Source of the DNA: Diprion similis
Lineage: Eukaryota > Arthropoda > Insecta > Hymenoptera > Diprionidae
Assembly (NCBI RefSeq): GCF_021155765.1
Contig: NC_060116.1
Location: 9,672,001 to 9,736,000, forward strand
Direction: 5' to 3'
Length of the DNA: 64,000 nucleotides
The position numbers and the translations under genes are program-made. This document shows positions 26,942 through 35,981 of this stretch, in pieces (position 1 is the stretch's first letter; every line of letters starts with the position of its first letter). Under the pieces are notes generated by a model, which worked only from the letters and a program-made list of their open reading frames with translations, was not told where the DNA came from and searched no databases.

Positions 26942-29900
26942 TAATAATAATATACCTAACACGAATAGAGACTACAGTAATAATTATTTTAACGGAAAAA
27001 GTGAAAGAAAACAAGCACAAAGGGGAACAAGAATTAAAAGGATAAGGGAAGAAAAAAAAAAAAAAAAAAAAAACTCAGCCACGTACTGCGTGAGTAAAGT
27101 AATTAGATGGAAAGTATAATATTTTCTTGGTAAATGATATAATAGGATTTCAATATACCAGGAATACCGTGAATGCGTAAAACTTTTTACGGGAATCCAT
27201 ATGTTTTTTTTCCCTTTTTTTCATAATTTTCGCAGAAAAAAGAAAGAAAAAAATAAAAGAAAAATTTCGCAGGTCGTTCTTCGGATACCTACGTCCTTGA
27301 ACTTTCGCTGTCTAAGATAATATCGTGAGCATGGGATACACGTTCCGCATACCCATTATAAGGGGCGTACTTCAAGGGGTGAGAAGAAAAATTGGTTACA
27401 CCGATATTACATTTTTTGCAAAGCAGATTTCCCTCTGATTTTCTCATGCCTGTTTATTTTTCGTTTTCTTCGCCTCCGACTCCCAGGAAACGAAATAACG
27501 GGAAAACAAAAATCGCACATGATTCGCAAGCCGTAAAAGAATCTCGGTTTAGTAATACAAATTACTGATTTTCAGATATGTGCTTTCGATAGTCATTATA
27601 ATCATATCCCTACAATACTTGCTGACAGCGTTTTTCAATTTTTATTAAAACGGCCAGATATCATTTGTCAGACGGTTTAAAAAATAGATTTTTTACCCTT
27701 TAGTCACACATTCCTTTACTCAAATGTTATAACAAGATAATATTCTACGGGTTTTCAGATCGCTGATTAGGAATCTGAAACCAGAATTTGAAAATTCAAG
27801 ATAACCGAGCCAATTCGGTGAACGAAAATTTAAAAATTGATAGAATAGGGTCAAAAAATTGATTTTTCGGGATGGCTGATTGAATTCGCCATACTGAATT
27901 TTCAAAATCTGACTTCAGATTCGTAATCAGTAACGCCAAAAAGCCATGCACAAAGTTTTTACTCCGGATTCGATCAAATTTAAAATTTTCGTCCGTCATA
28001 TTGGATCCGCAATCTTGAATTTTTAAAATCCGATTTCAGATTCGTAATCAGAAACCCGAAAAACTTATAATTTATGTAAAACATATATTTGTGTAGAGGG
28101 ATAACTTTTTCGGACATGAATTATTCCTTCAATTTTCACGTTTTTCTTCAAACAATTTGTATTTAACAACAATACCTTACATTATATCGCAATAATTACT
28201 CTCGAGTATTGAAAACCTATTAGCGTACTATCAGAAATAGCAAAAAAAAAAAAAAAACCGCAACGAAATATATTGAAAAGTTTTCTAAATATACACAAAA
28301 ACTGGATATAAAATATGTGGCAAGTATACTTACCACTATGACTCCAAGGGTTAATAAATAAAAATAACGTTCTAATCGACAAAAGTAGAGGGCATGAATT
28401 ATGCGTGAAAAAAAAAAAAACAACCGCAGAATAAAAAAAGAGAGAATATTTTCCGCAGATTTTCAAACTTTTCAAACAAACGCGACGATCTTGCCGAGGC
28501 CTAGAAACTCCAAAACTCCGAATCACGAATTAAGAACTGGGTTCAAGCATCCTGTAGCAGGTTTTTAGATGCCTAGGTAAAACCTGGACGATTCTGAAAA
28601 CTGTGCCTGACACGTTTCAGTAACAGTTTCTCGGTATCTTGAGGCTGCTGCGGGCAGCCAACTGGTATGAAAGAAAGGCGAGCCATTTTTTGTTCAAGTT
28701 CATTGCTGCGCTCTCATTCGACCGTTCGTACTTCTACTTCACACAATATGATACAAGAACGGATAGAAGATCACTGGCAACCGGTCCAGAGTTACATACC
28801 TTTCGTATAACCTATTAAAAGTAAACCAAACCACATTTTTTACGCTTCGACATAATAAATTATTCGTCACGCAAGAGAGAAAAACGGACCGAAATTAAAA
28901 ACCGAAAATCTGAGATACTGATTGTAAGGAAGGGAAGAATCAAACGCAGACGGTACGTTGTACGCGTGCATTAAAAAGGGTGAAACACTACACGCGTGAA
29001 TTATTTTCAACGATTTGCACAGAGGAAGAGGCAAAATGTTACACAACGAGCCCAATTATCACACGATCAATTATAAACTTGGTCAACGTGTCTAGCGTGT
29101 GAATATTAACGAGAATTATAGCGATTTCTCGTTTTCCACACGACCATAATAATATATGTTTCGCGACTCCGAATTCGCAGCAGCGCAAATGTTCGCACGT
29201 GGAAAATCACTAATTAGGGAAACGATGCGAAAGACAACTTTATGTGGTATCAACTAAGTTTATACAGAGAGGGAAGAGGTTAAAAGCTAGATAGATGATA
29301 ATTATTTGACCACTTGAATAGCATATATACATATATCGACTGCTTTCCGAAATGCAATTCATTCGTTAAAATGTTTGTAAAGAAAATATTGATTTTTTCC
29401 ATTTTAATTTAACAATTTTTATGGTTTTTGATTACTTTGGTTACCCATAATTGTCATTAAGAGTGTCGAAACGATTAAACGAAAATTTCGTGAATACAAA
29501 TTCACGATAGTTAAGTATAAAATTATACATGTGAAATATTGTAATCCTACGACACACATACGTAAATCGATTATAATTCCTACAGTGTAATTGACGATCA
29601 TAAAAAGCTGCCAGATCTGATCTCTCATAACTTTTCAACGATATAATATCTATTTTTTGTCATCCCACTCCCGACTCTTCATAGATCAAAGAAACTTCCC
29701 GTCAACTAAAAATTGCTTATAAATAGTATTTTCCCAATTTGTCAAGATCGTTCCCCCCTTAGCGAATGACAGTTGTAACATATCGCTGATATAACAGTAT
29801 CCGTGAGAATTGAAGGAAAGGGAAGGGAGGAGGGAGGAGGAAGTAGAATCGACCTGTCATAGCCACTGACGATATATTTCATGAATCGAGGTATCCATGG

Positions 29901-30841
29901 GTAAAAGGCTGGAGAGTCTGACAGCAGCAGGCTGGCAGGCAGAGAGGAACGGAAGGTACACACACAACACAGAAAAGGAGGAAAAGGCAGAAGCAGAACC
30001 TGCACAGAAGTAAAACAATCGCTGACTTTACGGTTTGCTGCTTCCACCGTTCCTCTTGGCTGCCTAACCGTTATACAACATCCGTTCCGCCATAATGCCG
30101 CTAGAGTTTTATTCTATTGTTCGTCAAACTTACATAACTATGGTAAAATAACACAGGTACAACGTATGTACAATTGTACACGTACGACACATGCATGTAC
30201 CCAAGAATAGAATGAGTTTAAACTAATTTATAACACCATTAAATTTGTTTATTTTAATCAAAGGTGAAACAAATGGACGCGTACGAGGCTATAGCGACAA
30301 TTTTATCGACATAGATATAAAAATTCGTTTGCTTAAGATCCCTATCCCTTCCCTATCTCACGATAATTTTTCCTTCTTTTCTCAACAGTACCTACTTTAG
30401 CCTTTACTTTGGTTCTTTGTTCGTTTATTCTACTCGTTAAATTATTGCAAAATTCGTTTTCACAGCAACACTTACAGGGATAAGAGATCGAACGTCAAGC
30501 CTGGACGAATGTTGTTGCGAAAACAAAAACAGAGAATAGAATCAAAGGAAGGTTACGGGCGTCTCGGGTCATTCGTCCGCATTCCACGGGCACTTTTAAA
30601 ACCTCCGAGTCACACCGGAAGAGCCAATAATCCGCTGCGCACCCCGGTAACGATCTAACGCGAGGAAAGTAGAGGTAAAAGAGCGGATCACAGTTTCCTC
30701 ATCGATAAAACTTCTCGACTCCTTTTCGCGAGGAATGCAAAAAATATATACAAATATAATAAATTATACATGTACCTGCATCGATATCCAATTAAAAAAC
30801 AAATTCACCTCTGTCTTTCTCTCTCTTTAGTTGAAGCGAAG

Positions 30842-30873
<32 letters not shown>

Positions 30874-32150
30874 GGGGCATTCAAAGTGAAATCATGGAGT
30901 CATTACCCTCAGGTAATCAGATTTTATGCCTAATTTTTTTTTCAACAATTTTTCTGTAAAAAAGGGATAGCAAAAAAAAGCACCATTTTTTAAATTCTGC
31001 CATTTTTTCCACAGATTATCCACAGACATTGCACTGTATTAAATTCGTAAGGTTAAAATTGACCCCCCTCACCCTCCACCCCCGGTATATAAAATTGTTC
31101 TTTGTCCTTCATCCCCAGCGTCGCGTCGTCGTCGTCGTCGTCGTCAGGGAACGCAGACACCGGACGGCCTGAAGAAAGACCTGTGTTTTAGGCTCGCGGG
31201 GTCTCTCATTTGTAAACCAGACGATGAAGCCCGGGATGCCAACCCCCGTTTCTCAGGTACCGAAACGGCGTTTCCTTTCTCTAGTTTTCGAACGAGAAAC
31301 TGGCGAGAACTTTTCCACAGTATCAATAAAATACAAGCTGCAGCTCGTACCTGCTGCGAATGAATTAATTGTACCTTTACTTGACTGCATTCTGCACCGC
31401 AGGTTACACACGTGAACGAATTATCATTCCGTGAAAGTTTATACAAGACATGTTATAGGTAATACGTGCATTCTACTTGCGACCTGTCCTACGGATTTAT
31501 TTATTATATTTATTAGCGGAAATTATTATGTGTAGAGAGGCGGTTTTCAGCACCAGGCACTCCACTCGTCACGTGATGTAATGCGAAATTTCATATGTAA
31601 CATGTGCAATTATACTTTATATATTATGTACAACAGCTCGCCAATCGAATGCTTTTCATGTTATATTATTATATGAAACAGCATTCCATTCCAATCCGCT
31701 GCTATAAGAGTATAATATCATGATTTTGTAATACATTCACACGAAGTATAATTGATTAATGATAAGAATGAAAAATAAAAAATTTCTTTATACTTTTTAT
31801 CATTGTAATAATGCTGTTAAAAGTGTTATTCTTTAGAATCAATCGATTTTTACGAAATCCATAACGTAATACTTGTGAGAAATGAGGAATTAGAAAAAAA
31901 AAAAATAAAGCAGCAACAACCAGCAAAAATCCTAAAGAACAATTATATTAAAAAACTGCAGTATTATAATACATATATGTAGGTACCAACATATTATTCT
32001 GAAATAATGTTTACATAATTGTTCACAAAACAAGAAGAAAAGCAAATTAAGAAACTCAATACTTATAACCAATATTCTAAAAAAAAAAAAATGAGATACG
32101 ACTTATCTTCACGATATTCGATATCGGTGATCATAGATACAGGATAAGAG

Positions 32151-32181
<31 letters not shown>

Positions 32182-35100
32182 TATACGAGCCACTCAGTGG
32201 TCAGGTTGCAGTACGAGTGATCCGTGAAATAGGATTATATAGTAACGGCACACAACTTGAAAATTCATTGCGATATATTGCAACATGGCGCCAGGTAATT
32301 GCAATGATCATGTTCAGGAAAAGCGATACCGCGTGCTTATCCCTTTGAGTTACAGTGGTAAGTATTTTAACCGCCTCTTTTATATCCTTTTCTTGTAGAC
32401 TTAGTGAACTTTTCAACATATAACTTTGCGGTTTTTTGCTATTTCTGATAGTATACTAATAGGTTTTCAATACTCATGAGTAATTATCGCGATACAATGT
32501 AAAGTATTATTGTTAGAAACAAATTGATATAAAAAAAATCGTGAATATTGAAGGAATAATCATGTCCGAAAAAGAAAATTTGGAATTCCATCAAATCCGG
32601 AGTAAAAACTCTGTCTAGGGCTTTTTGGGGTCGCCGATTACGAATCTGAAAACAAATTTGAAAAATTCAGTATAGCGAATCCCATCAGTGACCTCGAAAT
32701 TCTCTGCATAGAGTTTTTTGACCGAATTCGATCAAATTTAAAATTTTCGTCCACCATATTGGATCCACCACCTTAAATTTTCAAAATCTGATTTCAGATT
32801 CATAATCAATAACCCGTTTTTTCCGTAGAATACTATCTTATTATAAAAGTTGACTCATTGTCAGCATAATAATGTGTGCCTCAAGGGTGAGGTATAGTAA
32901 TCGAATATACCTCGTCGAGATTCCAAAATTTCTGCAAAATGAATAAGTAAACAAAAAGATAGAACATATACGCTTGACGAAACGAATGGAAATTTCTTTG
33001 CTTTTCGTCCGGAACTCGTTATAAATTTTTGGGGGTAAAACACGTACGTTGCAACGATGATTTGGGGTGGCAGGGTAAATAGAACGAAAGAGACAGCTGC
33101 TCGAAATTATACATATACATAAACATATATATATATATATATAATGTATGCGTGCGTGTATATGTGTGTTTGTGTAGATAGAATACATTCGTTCGAGGAC
33201 CGGAGAAGAGGAAGCATAGGCGTGCATTGAATACAAACAAACAATATATCGTAGAACCCGTTCTCTGTACAGGAGCTAATTACCGGTGCATTCAAAGCCG
33301 TTTTTCATCATCCTACGATTGTATTCGAGTATTTGTTCATGTTCTTTTCTCACGTTTAGCGTAAAATTTTTTTCCTCATCGGCCCGATACAACCAGTTTA
33401 CGTATAACGTATACAGTATAGTACATCAGCTGTTCATAATGTAACGACGATATGCGCAAGGATATGCATAGTTTCATTATTATAATACAGTTGATAATTG
33501 ACATTTCATGGCGTCTGACTATATCATCTTATTCCCAGCGGTCGAATCGTCGCGTTTCTAATTGAATCGTTGAGAAATGATCGCGATTAAGCTCTGCTCA
33601 AAGTTGTAACACGCGGTGGAAGCTTGCAAGCTGGGGAGGAAATCCAGGAGCGAGACACGTCGTAACAGTCGGCGAAGCTTTTGCCTGCAGGCGGCTGCAA
33701 CACGTTATATATACCTTATGCCTACCTACCGTACCTTATGCCTGCCTTCCTGTCTACGTGCAGGTGTTACTTGATCAGGACGCAAAGCTATCGCGCGTTT
33801 TTTACAGTTAAATGAGTTGAAAATTTCCTTGCTAATGAGGAAGAGGAGGAGAATCGTGTTATCTCCCTTCGGCGCATTGCCATGCTGCATATATTATACG
33901 TGTATGTACCTACATGTATGTAGGTATAAGGTATGGTATGACACAGACATGCGGGCACTTGAAATTACAAATGTACAACGAAAGCAAAAAGTGCACTTGT
34001 ACAAACACCGTGTACGTGCACGCATATTTACTTTGTACAAGCCTTATCCGCAGCTTGTATAATACACGCTGACTCGCTTTTTTCAAAATTCAACCGTCCA
34101 ATCGGACATTAAAATATATGCTCGAAAAATTCTTTTCTCGTACTTATATCGACTCTATAGATTTCTGTGGGAACGTCGTACTCTTATTTCTTGTGCTAAC
34201 TTGATATTCCGACTCCTCGAGTGAAAACTGAAAGAAATAATTGCACTAAAAAAAATTCACCGATAGATATTGTGAGGTAAAATCTTTGTTCCGTATCTCT
34301 TCTGTATCTGCATTTTACCGATAATACATAGGTACAATTGCCGCCGACAAACTCCGTGCCTGTTCGCGTACGTCCAATTAGATTAGCATAATCGTTTCGT
34401 TTGGCAAACGCGAAACTATTGTTTACGCATGTGCGTGTGATCTGTTTTTGGTATAACCGAGTCAAATTATGGTTAGGTTGCGGCTGTTCGTGTATCCACA
34501 TAATAAAAAGCCTCCATAAGAATGCAAATTTCCTCAGTAGCTGGCAACAATTGTTTTTTCGAATTTCGTATATTATACCTGAAAGACATACACACAAACA
34601 CACTCACACACACATGATATTTGGATCAGTGCGAGACTTGCGCGTTATATTATACGTTTTTAATGAAACTCTGATCTGCAGTGTAGAAACTCACATATAC
34701 CAGCAAAAACGTTCCTCGCGTTTATTTTGCATAGCGTTTAAGCATAAGAATGAAGTTAGTAACGTTACTGTTACGATTTATTTTTAGGAAAAATTGTTAC
34801 TTCGCACCTTTAGTATTGTCTGAAATTTAGTAAATCATAGCGAACGAGGCATACTGATATTTTTAAAAGCCAAATAACTCCTTTGAATTCATTCTAAAAT
34901 TGCGCAACAATAATTTTCACCCCAATATCTTGCTAAATTAACGTCGCCAACTTCAGCCTCATGTTTAAGCAAATTCTGCGCTTCAATTATTGAAGTTGCT
35001 ATATCTATTGATTCCTAATCGATGTATATACAAGAGATCATTAAATGAGGAATGATCTCGTATACCATATACATAGAGAACGAAGTAAGTCCATAATTTT

Positions 35101-35775
35101 CGCGTGTCAGGTGAAAGCTGCACGCGTCGTTACTCGTATTTCACATCGCAGTTACAGCCTGAACAAGTATCCGATAAAAAGAAAAACTTTAATTATAATC
35201 AAGAACCTTAACGTAAGTAAAAACATGTTTGTAAAATTTTTCGAACAACTTCCAAGATAGAAGTATTCCTTCTACTTCTTGATAAAATACGATTGACCAT
35301 CTAAATTTCATACAAATCCCGCGTCTGCAAAGTAACGATTTTCCCAAACATGCATCGTTAAAGTAACGCTACCAACCAACTCCGTCTCATGTAATTTCGT
35401 AGCCATGCACGCATAGAGGCGCATGAGTTGAGTCGACCGTAATCCTCCACATGACGTGACGACACGCCAGCAGGGAGTTCTCGGACGGTGTTGTTGAAAA
35501 ATCAATAACAAGCGTGGTCGCGCGACGCTCGTGCAGGTGCCCAACGACGTCTGCACTCCAGGGCGCCCGGTGTGTCTGGGAGTTCCGAGCCGCGTAGCCG
35601 ACGCGTGGCGCGAGGGGTTCGGCCCGCCATTTCTCGAAAGGATAATGCGGGGGGGGGGGGGGAGAGGCCGGAAAGAAACAAAAGACGTTGGACGACGTAG
35701 ATATTACATACGAACCTCGTCCTCGCCGGTGGCGGTGTTGACGGAGTCCATGCTCTGGGACAACGGCGCTTCCAT
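2765..35775 (-). CDS. cpo: couch potato / RBPMS / MEC-8 family RNA-binding protein (whole spliced CDS)
   Basis: Nuclear/cytoplasmic RNA-binding protein of the RBPMS family, which controls splicing and mRNA fate. Coding exons, 5' to 3' on the minus strand: 35716-35775, 16442-16519, 15054-15107, 12868-12930, 11003-11144, then 9313-9464 (short form, stop after VRSYL) or 9331-9464 spliced on to 5550-5758, 3710-3914 and probably 2765-2797 (long form). All junctions are GT-AG and phase-consistent. The short form is about 182 residues with one RRM: RNP2-like LFVSGL near residue 24, and RNP1 region SPVGFVTF near residues 64-71. The diagnostic RBPMS/cpo strings [20 protein letters not shown] and [10 protein letters not shown] are present. 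The long form is about 325 residues and adds RRM2 (TLFVANLG ... SPVAFVEY), the two-RRM layout I recall for nematode MEC-8. In Drosophila, cpo acts in nervous system function and reproductive diapause. The identification is firm; the 3' end of the long form and any alternative N-terminus are not. Confidence 0.9.
3710..3914 (-). CDS. cpo: cpo second-RRM exon B (RNP1 of RRM2)
   Basis: Acceptor TTTGTGCACAG. It encodes [20 protein letters not shown] (RNP1 region), then [17 protein letters not shown] and the final strand [14 protein letters not shown]. Two donors fit: GTGGGC after MAE (exon end 3737) and GTAGGT after NLWTE (exon end 3710, better consensus); both are phase 0. The frame remains open far past both donors, but that sequence is hydrophobic and repeat-like and is unlikely to be coding. 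Confidence 0.85.
4490..5086. mobile_element. small inverted-repeat element, CAGGGTGG ends (about 597 bp)
   Basis: The left end CAGGGTGGTCGTA is the inverse of the right end TACGGCCACCCTG with one mismatch. It lies in the cpo intron between the two RRM2 exons and has no transposase. The inner part (about 4590-4680) resembles the sequence near 20980-21070, so the family has at least one other relic in this window. I could not see a matching target duplication next to the ends. The short open frame inside (from 4528) is not a convincing gene. Confidence 0.6.
5550..5758 (-). CDS. cpo: cpo second-RRM exon A (linker and RNP2 of RRM2)
   Basis: Acceptor TGTGTACCGCAG and donor GTCAGT, 69 codons plus two bases. 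It starts [11 protein letters not shown], runs through a Ser/Pro/Ala-rich linker, and reaches the RRM2 start [20 protein letters not shown] (RNP2-like LFVANL). The phase matches the preceding exon only when the internal donor at 9330 is used. The frame stays open upstream of the acceptor to an in-frame ATG at about 5818, which I take as intronic. Confidence 0.85.
6883..7200. mobile_element. small inverted-repeat element, CAGGGTGGCC ends (about 318 bp)
   Basis: It starts CAGGGTGGCCACAAAT and ends TAGCCACCCTG. The interior repeats variants of TTTCCCTGACATTTTCC, a pattern I associate with degenerate hAT-like MITEs in animal genomes. It sits in the large cpo intron between 5.76 and 9.31 kb and is non-autonomous. 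Confidence 0.6.
9038..9158. mobile_element. about 120-bp MITE-like unit, GAGRCTGAAGTT ends
   Basis: The left end CGAGACTGAAGTTATAACG is inverted at the right end as TTACTTCAGCCTCG. The right end also carries three perfect TTAGG units (9128-9142), the insect telomere motif, probably by chance. It is related by its ends to the units at 14231, 34747 and 45675. Confidence 0.45.
9313..9464 (-). CDS. cpo: cpo C-terminal exon with an internal alternative donor
   Basis: Acceptor CTTTTCAG is followed by the codons [20 protein letters not shown], then the conserved [20 protein letters not shown]. Read through, it ends VRSYL and TGA (9313-9315), giving the single-RRM protein. A strong internal donor GTACGT at 9325-9330 falls exactly at the VP codon boundary (phase 0). 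Used as a donor, the exon is 9331-9464 and joins the phase-0 acceptor at 5758, leading to the second RRM. Confidence 0.9.
9465..11002. other. cpo intron, no further gene seen
   Basis: AT-rich intron with GTT/ATT and poly-A tracts (for example about 10190-10210). The open frames across it are low-complexity translations. Confidence 0.7.
11003..11144 (-). CDS. cpo: cpo RRM1 end and linker exon ([20 protein letters not shown]...)
   Basis: Forty-seven codons plus one base, ending at donor GTAAGT. It closes RRM1 (beta-4 [11 protein letters not shown]), then an Ala/Pro linker and [11 protein letters not shown]. The acceptor is a tandem TTTGCAGCAG: using the first AG would start the exon at 11147 and add one glutamine. 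Alignment to remembered cpo/RBPMS proteins (one residue between L and GVRF) favours the second. Confidence 0.92.
11145..12867. other. cpo intron with a 21-base C tract
   Basis: AT-rich intron. A TG run lies near 11780-11800 and an uninterrupted run of 21 C at 12213-12233. No conserved exon was recognised. Confidence 0.7.
12868..12930 (-). CDS. cpo: cpo RRM1 exon 3 ([21 protein letters not shown])
   Basis: Twenty-one codons with acceptor ATTTTCAG and donor GTAATA, phase 0/0. It contains the RNP1 region (GFVTF) and helix 2 of RRM1. Confidence 0.93.
14231..14377. mobile_element. 147-bp MITE, GAAGTTAGTAACGTTA ends
   Basis: The left end CTGAAGTTAGTAACGTTA is answered at the right end by AGGTTACTAACTTCATTCTC. 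The interior includes ATTGCGCAATTTTAGAA. The same interior and ends occur at 34747-34964 and, inverted, at 45675-45873, so this is a dispersed non-autonomous family. It is only 30 bp from the next element. Confidence 0.6.
14407..14824. mobile_element. 418-bp MITE with 30-bp terminal inverted repeats
   Basis: The left terminus ATGGGGCATTCCACATCAAA (continuing CCAACGGGTT) matches the inverse of the right terminus with three mismatches in 30 bases. The flanks are TA-rich, so target duplication is unclear. It is non-coding, inside a cpo intron. Related left ends appear at about 25843 and 58103, and more weakly at 30872. Confidence 0.75.
15054..15107 (-). CDS. cpo: cpo RRM1 exon 2 ([18 protein letters not shown])
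   Basis: Eighteen codons with acceptor GCGTTTCAG and donor GTGAGT, phase 0/0. It encodes the beta-2 strand and following loop of RRM1. In RBPMS proteins this loop carries the conserved KNGK segment. Confidence 0.93.
15108..16441. other. cpo intron, GA/TA microsatellites
   Basis: It contains a TA run and a GAGA run near 15275-15315. No exon was recognised; open frames are repeat translations. Confidence 0.7.
16442..16519 (-). CDS. cpo: cpo RRM1 exon 1 ([18 protein letters not shown]...)
   Basis: Twenty-six codons bounded by acceptor CTGTTTCAG and donor GTACGTG, phase 0 at both ends. It encodes beta-1 with the RNP2 motif LFVSGL and helix 1 ([12 protein letters not shown]) of the first RRM. 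Confidence 0.93.
17312..17584. mobile_element. 273-bp inverted-repeat element (GAGCATCG ends)
   Basis: GAGCATCGTATCCCGCCACGA at the left is matched by TCGTGGCGGGATGCGATGCTC, its inverse with one change, at the right. The inside holds two diverged direct copies of a segment starting CCTAG and containing ATTTCGRAACGCA. It is non-autonomous and of unknown superfamily. Confidence 0.65.
19428..19462 (+). repeat. (GGGGA)7 pentanucleotide array
   Basis: Seven G4 runs, each separated by a single A. This is a canonical G-quadruplex pattern on the plus strand, the template strand for cpo transcription. Confidence 0.9.
20705..21125. repeat. diverged copy of the 4490-5086 element
   Basis: The segment near 20985-21065 (GGTTTAAATATTATT..., AGTAACTATT..., TATAATTATAG) aligns with about 4590-4660 in the same order. 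The terminal repeats are not recognisable, so the boundaries are estimates. Confidence 0.4.
25843..25960 (+). repeat. dispersed repeat, GGGCTATTCCACGCCAACT start
   Basis: About 110 bases beginning GGGCTATTCCACGCCAACT align with 58103-58210 (shared CAGTGTTAAACC, AAAATCATTTCAT, TCTAACATTCT, CGGTAAAA). It is preceded directly by a CATA/CACA microsatellite. Confidence 0.65.
27740..28350. repeat. dispersed repeat, left arm of an inverted pair
   Basis: It contains repeated modules of the type CAGATTCGTAATCAG..AAC and TTTTTACTCCGGATTCGATC. The stretch from about 28000 to 28350 is the inverse of about 32341-32680 (for example CTATCAGAAATAGCAAAA at 28235 against TTTTTTGCTATTTCTGATAG at 32432). Confidence 0.7.
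32341..32820. repeat. dispersed repeat, right arm of the inverted pair
   Basis: Inverse copy of about 28000-28350, followed by further modules (32728-32815) in direct orientation with 27940-28050. This suggests an internally repetitive element. No coding capacity was seen. Confidence 0.7.
34747..34964. mobile_element. 218-bp MITE, family of 14231-14377
   Basis: Left end GAATGAAGTTAGTAACGTTA and right end ACTTCAGCCTC. The interior matches 45675-45873 in inverse orientation over almost its whole length (for example TAGTAAATCATAGCGAACGA here against ATCATGATTTACTAAATTTC there). It lies in the first cpo intron. Confidence 0.65.
35716..35775 (-). CDS. cpo: cpo first coding exon ([20 protein letters not shown])
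   Basis: Twenty codons starting at ATG 35775 in a good context (ATCATGG) and ending GAG before the donor GTTCGT. Phase 0 joins it to VRTLFVSG of the RRM exon. The same frame stays open upstream to a TGA at 35980-35982 but contains no ATG there, so this ATG is the first usable one unless an unseen upstream exon splices in. The MDSVNTA string just before the RRM is, from memory, characteristic of insect cpo. Confidence 0.8.
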
Positions 35776-35936
35776 GATGCAGTGAACGAGGTCCGCGGCG
35801 GAGGCGACAGGACGAGCGGGGGGCGGCGATGACTCCACCGGTTCCCGCCTCGGACGTTTTAAGGCGGGCGGCGTTATGGTTGATCCGGCGAAGACGACGC
35901 GCGCCTCCAAGCTGTTTCGCTCCAAGTCCAGCTCCC

Positions 35937-35981
<45 letters not shown>

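Larger units (their letters stand above)
16520..35715. other. 19-kb first coding intron of cpo
   Basis: No protein-coding exon of any family I know was seen on either strand. The content is AT-rich DNA with many microsatellites: GGGGA (19428-19462), AAAGC (about 21565-21615), GACTC (22796-22825), TG (about 22965-22987), TA (about 26666-26690, 30846-30873, 32158-32186, 33124-33142), AAT (about 26908-26952) and CGT (31119-31145). It also holds dispersed elements at 17312, 20900, 25843, 28000/32341 and 34747. Alternative first exons of cpo could lie here but cannot be supported from sequence alone. Confidence 0.7.
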
